DNA from: Solibacteraceae bacterium
GTDB lineage: Bacteria > Acidobacteriota > Terriglobia > Bryobacterales > Bryobacteraceae
Length of the DNA: 64,000 bases
Direction of reading: 5' to 3'
Assembly: GCA_021324015.1 (NCBI GenBank)
Contig: JAJPJX010000174.1
Location: 1 to 64,000, forward strand
The notes under the pieces are model-generated. The model worked only from the letters and a program-made list of their open reading frames with translations. It was not told the origin of the DNA and did not search any database. A program made the position numbers and the translations under genes. Shown here one piece after another: positions 17,650 through 25,739 of this stretch (its first letter is position 1; each line of letters begins with the position of its first letter).

Positions 17650-18546
17650 ATGAGTCTGACCCGCAGACAGGTCCTGGCCGGGCTGGCCGGAGTCCCCTCC
17701 CTGGCCGGCAAACCCGCCGGCTACCGCATCATCGATTCCCACGTGCACGTGTGGAAAAAAGACCCGCGCTATCCGTGGGCCGAGGGGGCCAAGCCCCCGG
17801 CCAAGGACGCCACCCCGGAGATGCTGCTGGATCTCATGCGCGCTAACGGCGTCGCCAAGACGGTGATTATCCAGGTGATCTATTATCGCTGGGACAACAG
17901 CTACCTGCGGGACGTGCTGAAGCAATACCCACAGTACTTTCAGGGTGTAGCGCGAGTGGATCCGGAGAGCCCCGCCGCGCCGGACGATCTCTCACGCCTG
18001 GTCCGGGAAGAGGGCTTCCGGGGGGTGCGGATCAGCCCGGCAGGGGACGCTAAGGGGGACTGGATCCGCGGTCCGCTGATGCCGCCGCTGTGGAAGCGCT
18101 GCGACGAGTTGAAGGTCCCCATGACGGTGCTGGCCCCGGTGACCCGCATGCCCGACGTGGCGCGGCTGGCCGAGAAATTTCCGGACCTCACGGTGGTCAT
18201 CGATCATATGGCCGACAGTCCGGTGGAGCACCCTGAAATGCTCGATAAGCTCATCGCTCTGAAGCGCTATCCCAAGCTGTTCGTGAAGGTTTCGCACACC
18301 TGGACGGTTTCTAAGCAGCCCTATCCGTATCGCGACGCCCAGGCGCAGGTGAAGCGCCTCTACGACGCTTTCGGCCCGCGGCGCCTGATGTGGGGCACGG
18401 ACTGGCCCCTGGTAGAAAACTATTGCGGTTATGCCAAGGCGCTGGCTATGGTGCGCGACGAGATGAGCTTCCTCAACGCCGAGGACAAGAGTTGGATGCT
18501 CAGCAAGACCGTCGAGCGCGTGTGGCCGTTTCCCCGCCTCGGGTAA
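17650..18546 (+). CDS. Tat-exported amidohydrolase family protein (lactonase-like)
   Basis: 298 residues. The N-terminus MSLTRRQVLAGLAGVPSLAG is a twin-arginine leader. The rest is an amidohydrolase-2 TIM barrel: metal motif DSHVHVW (about 29-35), TVVIDHMADSP (about 185), VSHTW and the strand-8 aspartate in LMWGTDWPLV. Members of this group (COG3618) hydrolyse sugar 1,5-lactones or related ring compounds; substrate unknown. It lies 10 bases upstream of a sorbosone-type sugar dehydrogenase, and a lactonase acting on the lactone made by such a dehydrogenase is an attractive but untested pairing. Confidence 0.85.
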   Translation: MSLTRRQVLAGLAGVPSLAGKPAGYRIIDSHVHVWKKDPRYPWAEGAKPPAKDATPEMLLDLMRANGVAKTVIIQVIYYRWDNSYLRDVLKQYPQYFQGVARVDPESPAAPDDLSRLVREEGFRGVRISPAGDAKGDWIRGPLMPPLWKRCDELKVPMTVLAPVTRMPDVARLAEKFPDLTVVIDHMADSPVEHPEMLDKLIALKRYPKLFVKVSHTWTVSKQPYPYRDAQAQVKRLYDAFGPRRLMWGTDWPLVENYCGYAKALAMVRDEMSFLNAEDKSWMLSKTVERVWPFPRLG

Positions 18547-18556
18547 AATACCGGAT

Positions 18557-19750
18557 ATGCGACTCAGAGCGTGGATCCTGGCCGGGGCGTCCTTGGCCGT
18601 CACTGCCGCTGCCTATTTCGCCGCCGAAATCAAGCTGCCTCCGCCCTATGCGACGCCATCGGCCAACAACCGGCCGCGCGTCATCGACCGGCCCGTGGGC
18701 GCGGAACTGCATCTTCCGCCGGGCTTCCAGGCGGAAGTTTTCGCCGAGGGCTTCGAAAAGCCGCGCTTCATGATCCAGGGTCCCGGCGGGGAGTTGTTGG
18801 TCAGCGACAGCGCCTCCGGCACCGACGGCTGCGTGTGGATCTACCCGGATGGCACGCGCAACCTGCATCCCACCCAGCGCCGCAAGCTGATCTCCGGGCT
18901 CGACCGGCCCTACGGCCTGGCCTTCTGGAAGGACTACCTGTACGTCGGCGAGCCGCAATCGGTCAAGCGCTATAAGTACGACGCCGGGGCCATGACGGCG
19001 GGCCCCGGCGCGGAGGTCATCTCGCTGCGCGGATTCTCGATGGGCCACTGGACCCGCAGCCTGCTGTTTGATGCCAAGGGGGAGAAGCTCTACGTGGGCG
19101 TGGGCTCCGGATCCAACGTCAACACCGGCGAGGATCCCCGCCGGGCGGCCATCAACCGCTACAACCCGGACGGATCCGGGCATGAGATCTTCGCCTCCGG
19201 CACCCGCAATCCCATCGGCCTGCACTGGTACCCGGGCAGCGAGACACTTTGGGCGGCGGTGCAAGAGCGGGACGCCTTGGGGGACGACCTGGTGCCCGAC
19301 TATTTCACGCATATCCGCCAGGGCGCCTTCTACGGATGGCCGTATGCCTATACCGGCCCGCATGAAGATCCCCGCAACGCCGGCCAGCGGCCGGACCTGG
19401 TCAAGCAGGCCATCGCGGGCGACGTGCAACTCGGCTCGCACGTGGCGGTGCTGGATTTTGTGTTCTACACCGGTAAGCAGTTTCCGGCGGAATACCGTGG
19501 CGGCGCGTTTCTGGCCTTTCACGGTTCCTGGAACCGCTCCAAGCGGGTGGGACAGTCGATCGCATTTATACCCTTCCGGAACGGCAAGCCTTCCGGGCCG
19601 ATGCGCGAGTTCCTGACCGGCTGGATGATTTCTCCGGATTCGCGGGACGTATGGGGCCGCCCCGTGGCCTTGATGCAACTCCCGGATGGCAGCCTGCTGA
19701 TCTCCGAGGACGGCGGCAACAAGATCTGGCGCGTCAGCTACCGAGGCTAG
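18557..19750 (+). CDS. exported sorbosone/glucose dehydrogenase-type propeller protein
   Basis: 397 residues with an N-terminal signal or anchor (MRLRAWILAGASLAVTAAAY). The six-bladed PQQ-dependent sugar dehydrogenase fold is recognised from LPPGFQAEVFAEGFEKPRFM (about 52-71), RPYGLAFWKDYLYVGE, FASGTRNPIGLHWYPGSETL, DEDL-like and YGWPYAYTGPHEDPRN segments, and AFHGSWNRSKRVG near residue 320. These enzymes oxidise sugars or aldehydes in the periplasm and pass electrons to cytochromes or quinone. Its stop is directly followed by the start of a seven-heme cytochrome, the likely electron acceptor. Confidence 0.85.
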   Translation: MRLRAWILAGASLAVTAAAYFAAEIKLPPPYATPSANNRPRVIDRPVGAELHLPPGFQAEVFAEGFEKPRFMIQGPGGELLVSDSASGTDGCVWIYPDGTRNLHPTQRRKLISGLDRPYGLAFWKDYLYVGEPQSVKRYKYDAGAMTAGPGAEVISLRGFSMGHWTRSLLFDAKGEKLYVGVGSGSNVNTGEDPRRAAINRYNPDGSGHEIFASGTRNPIGLHWYPGSETLWAAVQERDALGDDLVPDYFTHIRQGAFYGWPYAYTGPHEDPRNAGQRPDLVKQAIAGDVQLGSHVAVLDFVFYTGKQFPAEYRGGAFLAFHGSWNRSKRVGQSIAFIPFRNGKPSGPMREFLTGWMISPDSRDVWGRPVALMQLPDGSLLISEDGGNKIWRVSYRG

Positions 19751-20371
19751 TTGCGATTTCTGATTTTGTTTCTGGCTTGGATGGGAGTGGCCGCGGCCCA
19801 GGCTCCGCGGCCTTTTTCTCATCGCCTGCACCTGCTTTTGAAGCTGGAATGCTCGACCTGCCACGGAGCAGCGGCTACCAGCACGCGTCTGGAGGACAAT
19901 CTGCTTCCGGCGAAGGAGGTCTGCCTGCGGTGTCACCGGGAGGCTGCCATCGGTAGTCCGCCTGCCACCCGGCTTGCCCAGTTCAACCACCAGTTGCACC
20001 TCAAGCTGGGCAATATTGCCCCGGTTCTGGCGGCGGCTATCGATGCAAAGACTTATCTGAGTCCGCCGGCGCCCGGCTTACGCCAAAGCCTGAACACGCG
20101 AAATGCCTGCGAAGCCTGCCATCGCGGTATGGAGGAATCCGACCGGGTGGGTCCCGCCAACATGCCCCAAATGGCGGATTGCCTGGTCTGTCACAACAAG
20201 ATCGACAACCCGTTCAGTTGCGAGTTCTGCCACGCGAAGAACGCGAACCTGAAGCCGGCCAACCACAGTGCAGATTTTCTCGACACCCACACTGCCGGGA
20301 AGCTCAAGCTTGACAAAACCACCTGCGCAGTGTGCCACGGACGCAAGTTTACCTGCCTGGGCTGCCACTGA
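19751..20371 (+). CDS. exported seven-heme c-type cytochrome
   Basis: 206 residues from a TTG codon that directly follows the dehydrogenase stop (zero spacing). Signal peptide MRFLILFLAWMGVAAAQA. Seven CXXCH heme sites can be counted: CSTCH (from Cys34), CLRCH, CEACH, CLVCH, CEFCH, CAVCH and CLGCH, the last ending the protein. Extra histidines in FSHRLHL, FNHQLHL and ANHSADFLDTH could be distal ligands, so bis-His, low-potential hemes as in class III/c7-type cytochromes are likely. Translational coupling to the propeller dehydrogenase suggests it takes its electrons. It could also be a general periplasmic wire. Confidence 0.88.
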   Translation: MRFLILFLAWMGVAAAQAPRPFSHRLHLLLKLECSTCHGAAATSTRLEDNLLPAKEVCLRCHREAAIGSPPATRLAQFNHQLHLKLGNIAPVLAAAIDAKTYLSPPAPGLRQSLNTRNACEACHRGMEESDRVGPANMPQMADCLVCHNKIDNPFSCEFCHAKNANLKPANHSADFLDTHTAGKLKLDKTTCAVCHGRKFTCLGCH

Positions 20372-20391
20372 GCCTGCCTCCCTATGACCTT

Positions 20392-20421
20392 TTGGCTACA
20401 TGCCCGTCATATACCTATAAT
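20392..20421 (+). promoter_or_regulatory. sigma-70-type promoter for the small membrane protein
   Basis: TTGGCT (20392-20397) and a perfect TATAAT (20416-20421) are separated by 18 bases. The transcript would start near 20428 and leave a leader of about 165 bases before the ATG at 20592, in which I see no recognised riboswitch. Confidence 0.5.
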
Positions 20422-20591
20422 CGGTGGCAACCTGCCGCACCCAAACCTTCCCGGATGTGCAAGATCTGCCCTTCTGTGGCGGCTCGTCACAGGCTGGGTC
20501 CCGCCATCCGATTGAAACTGAAGAACGTAAATATTGGTAAAGCGATTGCAACTTTGAACTCGAACACGGGCTCTAAAGGAGGTACGGAAAG

Positions 20592-20816
20592 ATGGCGATT
20601 GCAAAAATCACGAAACAGGGCTTAGCAGTAATCGCAAGTCTGGTCGTGCTCCTTTGGGGCTGCGTGGTCGGTGAGCAACTGCTTGTTCGCCGGGCGAACG
20701 AAGAAGCGTACCGGACCCGCCGGGACTTGCAGTTAATGCGTATGCGGCTGAAGCCGCAGCCGGCTTCGACCCCGGCGCCTCGGGTTATGCACCGGCCGCG
20801 CCCCGTTTTGGGTTGA
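20592..20816 (+). CDS. small single-pass membrane protein
   Basis: 74 residues: a short basic N-terminus (MAIAKITKQG), one hydrophobic helix (about 11-29, LAVIASLVVLLWGCVVGEQL), then a charged, Arg-rich region and a Pro-rich tail. A strong AAAGGAGG lies 11 bases before the ATG, and a sigma-70-type promoter is upstream. The topology is probably N-in with the basic tail outside, or reversed by the positive-inside rule because the tail is very basic. I do not recognise a family. Confidence 0.65.
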   Translation: MAIAKITKQGLAVIASLVVLLWGCVVGEQLLVRRANEEAYRTRRDLQLMRMRLKPQPASTPAPRVMHRPRPVLG

Positions 20817-20852
20817 TTCCAGCCTCCGCCGGGCATCGGGTAAAATTCAGGC

Positions 20853-22646
20853 ATGCTAAGAACAGGAGCGGTCCTGTTGTGCTTGGCCAGCCTGTGGCTC
20901 GCGGTCGCCTGCGGCCGCCGGCAAAGCCCCATACCTGCACTGGAGCGGGAGTTTGTCTACACCACGCTGGCCTTTTCGCCCGTTGCAGCCACGGCCTCCG
21001 GTCTGCACAAATACCAGGGACAGGATCTGGACCGGCAACTGGACGACATGAGTCCCCAGAGCGTAGAGCGGCAGCGCCGGTTTTATGAGGATTTCCGCAA
21101 GCGCCTGGCCGGCGTATCCCCCGACGCCCTTTCGACCGAGGACCGCGCCGATTACGAGATCCTCCGCAACCAGACCGCGCTAGGCCTGCTGGAGTTCGAG
21201 CGGATCCAGAGCTACCTGCACAACCCCACGTCGTACGTGGAATTGGTGGGCAACGCCATTTTCAACCCTTGGGTGCTGGAGTATGCGCCGCTCCCACAAC
21301 GCGTGGGGAGCATCATCGCGCGTCTCCAGGTGATACCGCTTTTTCTCGATCAGGCCCGCAACAACCTGGTCTCCTCGCCCGGCATCTGGACCCAGGTCGC
21401 CCAGCAGGAAAACGCGGGCAACATCGAACTGATCGACAAGGACATTCGCGGGAAAGTGCCCGCCGAACTGCGGGGGGCTTACGATCAGGCGGCCACGGGG
21501 GCGCTCAAGGCCCTGAACGCCTTTCAGGACTACCTGCGCACGAGCCTGGCGGCGCGGGATTCCTGGGATTGGCGCTTGGGCGCGGAGCTGTATGCCCAGA
21601 AATTTCAAGCGGTGCTGGCGATCCGCGACCGCCCTGCGGATTTGCTGGCCAAGGCCGAACTCGAGATCCCCCAGGTGCGCTCGCGGATGCTGGAACTGGC
21701 CCTGCCGCTGCACCGCCAGTTCTTCGCGGCGCACAAAGAGCATTCGGAACTGGCGGGTGATGAGCGCCTCAACCGCATTGTTTCGGAGGCGCTGGAACGC
21801 ATCTCCGGCCGCCACTCGACGCGTGAGAGCTACGTGGCGGACGCGCGGCAGGACCTGGAGGAAGCCCGCCGGTTTATTGCCGAGCGGCATCTGCTGACCC
21901 TGCCCTCGCGCGCCAACCTCCAGGTCATCGAAACCCCGGAGTTCATGCGCGGGGTGTACGCGGTAGGCGGATTCGCGCCGGCTCCGCCGCTGGAACCCAA
22001 ACTCGGGGCGTTTTACTGGATCACCCCGATTCCCGCGGACTGGCCCCCCGCCCGGGTGGAATCCAAGCTACGCGAATACAACTTCTACAAACTCAAGCTG
22101 CTGACCATCCACGAAGCCATGCCGGGGCATTACGTGCAATTCGAGTACGCCAACGACGTTGAGCCCGAGCCCCGGCGGCTGCTGCGCTCCCTGTACGGCA
22201 ACGGGCCGTATATCGAAGGATGGGGCCAGTACGCCGAACAGCTTTTGCTGGACGCGGGCTTCCTGGACCACTCACCTGAGCTGCAACTCACCTTCCTTAA
22301 GGAGAAACTGCGGGTGTTGGCAAACGCGGTGATGGACATACGGCTCCAGGCGCAGGGCATGACCGACCAGGAGGCCCTGGACCTGATGCAAAAGCAAACC
22401 TTCCAGGAGAGCGAGGAGGCCACCGCCAAACTGCAGCGCGCCAAGCTGACCTCGGCGCAGTTGCCCACCTATTTCGCGGGCTGGAACGCGTGGCTCGAGG
22501 TGCGCGAGCGCGTCAAGCAAGCTCAAGGTTCCGCCTTCCAGTTGGCTGCGTTCAACGACGGGGCTCTGCGCGAAGGCGCCGTCTCGCTCGCGTCCCTGGA
22601 AGGTCTGCTCACGGGCGGAGCGCCAGGCGGAACACGGTCCAAATGA
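20853..22646 (+). CDS. DUF885 family lipoprotein (putative metallopeptidase-like)
   Basis: 597 residues. The N-terminus ends in a lipobox (LAVACG, Cys about residue 20), so it should be a membrane lipoprotein. The body is a DUF885 protein, an all-helical family distantly like M32/M3-type metallopeptidases: the diagnostic segment LTIHEAMPGHYVQFE (about residues 415-429) supplies HE and a second His; ERQRRFYEDFRKRL and GWGQYAEQLLLDAGF are further family landmarks. Peptidase activity is inferred, not established. Its 3' end overlaps the convergent glycosyltransferase gene by 38 bases. Confidence 0.88.
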   Translation: MLRTGAVLLCLASLWLAVACGRRQSPIPALEREFVYTTLAFSPVAATASGLHKYQGQDLDRQLDDMSPQSVERQRRFYEDFRKRLAGVSPDALSTEDRADYEILRNQTALGLLEFERIQSYLHNPTSYVELVGNAIFNPWVLEYAPLPQRVGSIIARLQVIPLFLDQARNNLVSSPGIWTQVAQQENAGNIELIDKDIRGKVPAELRGAYDQAATGALKALNAFQDYLRTSLAARDSWDWRLGAELYAQKFQAVLAIRDRPADLLAKAELEIPQVRSRMLELALPLHRQFFAAHKEHSELAGDERLNRIVSEALERISGRHSTRESYVADARQDLEEARRFIAERHLLTLPSRANLQVIETPEFMRGVYAVGGFAPAPPLEPKLGAFYWITPIPADWPPARVESKLREYNFYKLKLLTIHEAMPGHYVQFEYANDVEPEPRRLLRSLYGNGPYIEGWGQYAEQLLLDAGFLDHSPELQLTFLKEKLRVLANAVMDIRLQAQGMTDQEALDLMQKQTFQESEEATAKLQRAKLTSAQLPTYFAGWNAWLEVRERVKQAQGSAFQLAAFNDGALREGAVSLASLEGLLTGGAPGGTRSK

Positions 22647-23313
22647 TCTTGGCTCCTGCCAGCAGGCTGGCCGGCAGGTTGCCCGAAACTTTGCTTGCTC
22701 CGCCGGCGCGCCGCCGGTAGGAGACGGGCACCTCGAGCACGCGAAGCCCGCGGCGCAGGGCCTTGATCTGCATCTCGACGGTCCAGCCGTAGTTGCGGTC
22801 GCGCATGCCGAGTTGCGCCAGCGCGCTGACGCGAATCGCCCGAAAGGGCCCCAGATCCGTATACGGGTGGCCGTAGAGCAGGCGGATCAGGAAGGCGGCC
22901 AGGTGGTTGCCGAGGGCCTGGTGAGGCTGGAGGGCGCCTGGTTCGGCGCGGCCCAGCGTACGGGAACCCAGCACCAGGTCGGCGCGTCCTTGGAATATGG
23001 GATCGAGCAGCAGGGTGGCTTCGGCCGGGTCGTCGCTGGCGTCGGCATCCATGAAGACAACGGCTTCGGTTTCGGCGGGCAGGTGACCGAGAGCCTTTAG
23101 ACAGGCGGCGCCGTAGCCGCGCCGCGGTTCGGAGACCACGGTAGCGCCCCGGGCGCGGGCAATCGCTGCGGTGCGGTCGCAAGATCCGTTGTCGGCCACG
23201 ATCACCGCCCGGTACAGATGCCGAGGCACGCGATCCAGCGTCAGGCCGATGGCGCTTTCTTCATTGAGGGCCGGGATGATCAGGACGGCGCGCGGCGGGG
23301 CAGAATCGGGCAT
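22609..23313 (-). CDS. family 2 glycosyltransferase (DPM1-like)
   Basis: 234 residues, GT-A fold. VLIIPALNEESAIGLTLDRV (about 10-29) is the nucleotide-binding start, VADNGSCDRTAAIARARGA the second strand, and VFMDADASDDP (about 87-97) the metal-binding DxD. NYGWTVEMQIKALRRGLRV and VPVSYRRRAGGASKVSG close the domain. There is no C-terminal transmembrane pair, so it is soluble or peripheral and resembles dolichol/undecaprenol-phosphate mannosyltransferase-type enzymes; donor and acceptor are unknown. Divergent from lepB with only 35 bases between starts. Confidence 0.88.
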   Translation of the reverse strand: MPDSAPPRAVLIIPALNEESAIGLTLDRVPRHLYRAVIVADNGSCDRTAAIARARGATVVSEPRRGYGAACLKALGHLPAETEAVVFMDADASDDPAEATLLLDPIFQGRADLVLGSRTLGRAEPGALQPHQALGNHLAAFLIRLLYGHPYTDLGPFRAIRVSALAQLGMRDRNYGWTVEMQIKALRRGLRVLEVPVSYRRRAGGASKVSGNLPASLLAGAKIIWTVFRLALRP

Positions 23314-23317
23314 GGTT

Positions 23318-23323
23318 TATAAT
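23318..23323 (+). promoter_or_regulatory. -10 element upstream of lepB
   Basis: A perfect TATAAT lies in the 35-base spacer between the divergent glycosyltransferase and lepB starts. No -35 match is seen at 16-18 bases. The transcript would start near 23330, about 19 bases before the lepB ATG. Confidence 0.4.
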
Positions 23324-23348
23324 GGCTGTGCAGAGGAGTGTGTGCGGG

Positions 23349-23933
23349 ATGCCGGATGAACAGGTTCACAGCGGGCCAGGACCCACTCCCCAGCATACCC
23401 CCGAAGCCAGGGCCGGACTGCTACACACCGTGGCGTGGGTGCGGGACCTGGCGCTTTCGGTGGTGCTGGCGGTCGTTCTGATCGTGTTCATCTACCAGCC
23501 GGTAAAAGTGGAAGGCACCAGCATGATGCCCTCCCTCACCGACCAGGAACGCATCTTCATCAACAAGTTTGCTTACCGCTGGGGCCTGGAGAGCATCCAG
23601 CGGGGCGACATGGTGGTGTTCTGGTTTCCACGGGATACCAGCAAATCCTACATCAAGCGGGTGGTCGGCCTTCCCGGGGACACGGTGGAAATCCGCGACG
23701 GGGATGTGTACGTGAACGGCAAGGTCCTCGAGGAGGACTACGTGCCGTCGCAGTACCGGGATCACCAGACGCTGGCGCCGGTCACGGTCCCGGCCAATGC
23801 CTTCTACGTGCTGGGGGACCACCGCAGTTCCTCCAACGACAGCCGCGCCTGGGGCACGGTCGAGCGCAAATACATTTACGGGAAGGCAGTGTTCGTTTAC
23901 TGGCCGCTGGACAAGCTGGGGCGGGTCCGGTAA
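23349..23933 (+). CDS. lepB: signal peptidase I
   Basis: 194 residues, type I (S26) leader peptidase that cleaves Sec and Tat signal peptides at the outer face of the inner membrane. One N-terminal membrane helix (about 33-50), then catalytic Ser58 in VEGTSMMPSL and general-base Lys103 in SYIKRVVGLPGD; box E is GDHRSSSNDSR near the C-terminus. The ATG at 23349 follows GAGGAG and is preferred to an upstream in-frame ATG at 23322. The many exported proteins in this window would all need such an enzyme; nothing suggests it is specialised. Confidence 0.94.
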   Translation: MPDEQVHSGPGPTPQHTPEARAGLLHTVAWVRDLALSVVLAVVLIVFIYQPVKVEGTSMMPSLTDQERIFINKFAYRWGLESIQRGDMVVFWFPRDTSKSYIKRVVGLPGDTVEIRDGDVYVNGKVLEEDYVPSQYRDHQTLAPVTVPANAFYVLGDHRSSSNDSRAWGTVERKYIYGKAVFVYWPLDKLGRVR

Positions 23934-23951
23934 GGCTCCCCGGCGGGCCGG

Positions 23952-23957
23952 TATAAT
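23952..23957 (+). promoter_or_regulatory. -10 element directly upstream of the TonB receptor start
   Basis: TATAAT ends 6 bases before the TTG at 23964, so a transcript from it would begin almost exactly at the start codon. No convincing -35 element is present. Confidence 0.35.
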
Positions 23958-23963
23958 CGGAAG

Positions 23964-25739
23964 TTGCGCCCTCTCGCGATCTGCTTCAGCCTTTCCCTGA
24001 CTCTCGCACTGGCCCAGGCCCCGCTGCATGAGACGGTGGTAGTAACCGGCACCGCCGAGCCCTTGGCGCTGGACGAGATAGACCGCGCGGTGATGGTGCT
24101 GCCGGTGCGCGACCAGGCGCTGGTGGCCAACACGCTGGTGGACTTTCTGCGCCTGGACCCCTCGCTCGACCTGGAGGAACGCGCCCCCAACGGAGTGCAG
24201 AGCGATCTTTCCATCCGCGGCGCCGATTTCGGACAGACGCTGGTGCTGCTCAACGGCATGCGCCTGAACGACGCGCAATCCGGCCACCACAACATGGACA
24301 TCCCAGTGCCGCTCGAGGCCATCTCGCGGGTGGAAGTACTGCGCGGCTCCGGCTCCACGCTGTACGGCTCGGATGCCGTAGGCGGCGTGATCAACGTCAT
24401 CACCCAGCCGCCCGAAGCGCAGGAAGTGCGGTTGCGGACGGCGGCGGGGAATTTCGGCGTCAATCAGGAGCGCGGCTCGATCGGCGAGGTGTTCGGCAAG
24501 CTCAGCGAGCAGCTCACCTTCTCGCGCGATTTTTCCTCCGGCTTCCGCCCGGATCGAGACTACCGCAACCTGTCGCTGGCCTCGGTGACCCACCTGGATT
24601 CTGGCTGGGGGCCTTCCGACATGATCCTGGCCTACGCGGACAAGCCGTTTGGCGCCGACCAGTTTTACGGAAACTTCAACTCCTGGGAAAACACCAAGAC
24701 CTGGTTCGCGTCCCTGCAGCAAGCGTTGGGGCCCGACACCTCAGCGAGCTTCTCGTTCCGCCGCCACAGCGATCTGTTCGTGCTTTACCGTGACAACCCG
24801 GACTACTTCACCAACCATCACTCGGACGAGACCTGGCAGCTCTCTCTACGCCGCAGCGACGCGTTGTTCCGCGGGGGCAGCCTGCACTACGGAGTGGAGG
24901 GTTACCACGATTCCATCCTCAGCACCAACCTGGGGGATCACAACCGCTACCGGGGAGCGGGCTATGTCTCGCTGGATTTCCGCGCCCTGCACCGGTTTTC
25001 GCTCTCCATTGGAGCGCGCGAGGAAGTGTACCGGTCGGTCGCGGGGGCCTTCAGCCCCACGGTGGCGGGGGGCGTCTGGCTCTCCTCGCGCCTGAAACTG
25101 CGGGCTTCGGCGAGCCGCGCCTTCCGCGTGCCCAGCTACACGGATCTCTACTATCACGACCCCGCCAACCTGGGCAGCCCCAATCTGCGGCCGGAAAGCG
25201 CCTGGAACTATGAAGGCGGCCTGGAATGGAACCCCGCGGGGCGGGTGCGCGCCGATCTCACAGTGTTCCACCGCCGGGTGAAGGACGGCATCGACTACAT
25301 CCGCTACAGCCCCACGGACATCTGGCGGGCCACCAACATCGCCAACCTGCATTTCACGGGCGCCGAAGCGGGTCTCTCGTTCCTGCCGCGCCGCGGTCAG
25401 CAGATCGAGCTGCGCTATACCGGCCTGCATGGCACGCAGGATGCGGTGCCGGGCATCTACTCGAAGTACGTATTCAACTACCCGACGCACGCGGCGGTAG
25501 CTTCCTGGATGGCCGGACTCCCGGCGGGAATGCTTTTGCGCACGCGCCTGGGGGTGCTGGACCGGCGCGCCCGCGACCCTTACGCGCTTTGGGATCTCTA
25601 CCTGGCGGAAACGCGCGGGCGGATCCACCCCTTTCTGCAGCTCACCAACCTGGCCAACGTTTCCTACCAGGAGATTCTGGGAGTGCCGATGCCGGGCCGC
25701 GCCGTGGTAGGAGGCTTCGAACTGGTGGTCCTCAAGTAG
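23964..25739 (+). CDS. TonB-dependent outer-membrane receptor (BtuB-like)
   Basis: 591 residues. Signal peptide from TTG 23964 (MRPLAICFSLSLTLALAQA), a TonB-box-like HETVVVTGTAEPL, the plug domain at about 35-145 (SIRGADFGQTLVLLNGMRL and RVEVLRGSGSTLYGSDAVGG), then a 22-strand-type barrel with alternating aromatic strands to the C-terminus. The length and compact plug resemble BtuB/cobalamin and small-siderophore receptors; the ligand is not determined. A BtuF-like gene lies 16 kb away, not in the same operon. The start is uncertain: the Shine-Dalgarno is poor. Confidence 0.85.
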   Translation: MRPLAICFSLSLTLALAQAPLHETVVVTGTAEPLALDEIDRAVMVLPVRDQALVANTLVDFLRLDPSLDLEERAPNGVQSDLSIRGADFGQTLVLLNGMRLNDAQSGHHNMDIPVPLEAISRVEVLRGSGSTLYGSDAVGGVINVITQPPEAQEVRLRTAAGNFGVNQERGSIGEVFGKLSEQLTFSRDFSSGFRPDRDYRNLSLASVTHLDSGWGPSDMILAYADKPFGADQFYGNFNSWENTKTWFASLQQALGPDTSASFSFRRHSDLFVLYRDNPDYFTNHHSDETWQLSLRRSDALFRGGSLHYGVEGYHDSILSTNLGDHNRYRGAGYVSLDFRALHRFSLSIGAREEVYRSVAGAFSPTVAGGVWLSSRLKLRASASRAFRVPSYTDLYYHDPANLGSPNLRPESAWNYEGGLEWNPAGRVRADLTVFHRRVKDGIDYIRYSPTDIWRATNIANLHFTGAEAGLSFLPRRGQQIELRYTGLHGTQDAVPGIYSKYVFNYPTHAAVASWMAGLPAGMLLRTRLGVLDRRARDPYALWDLYLAETRGRIHPFLQLTNLANVSYQEILGVPMPGRAVVGGFELVVLK

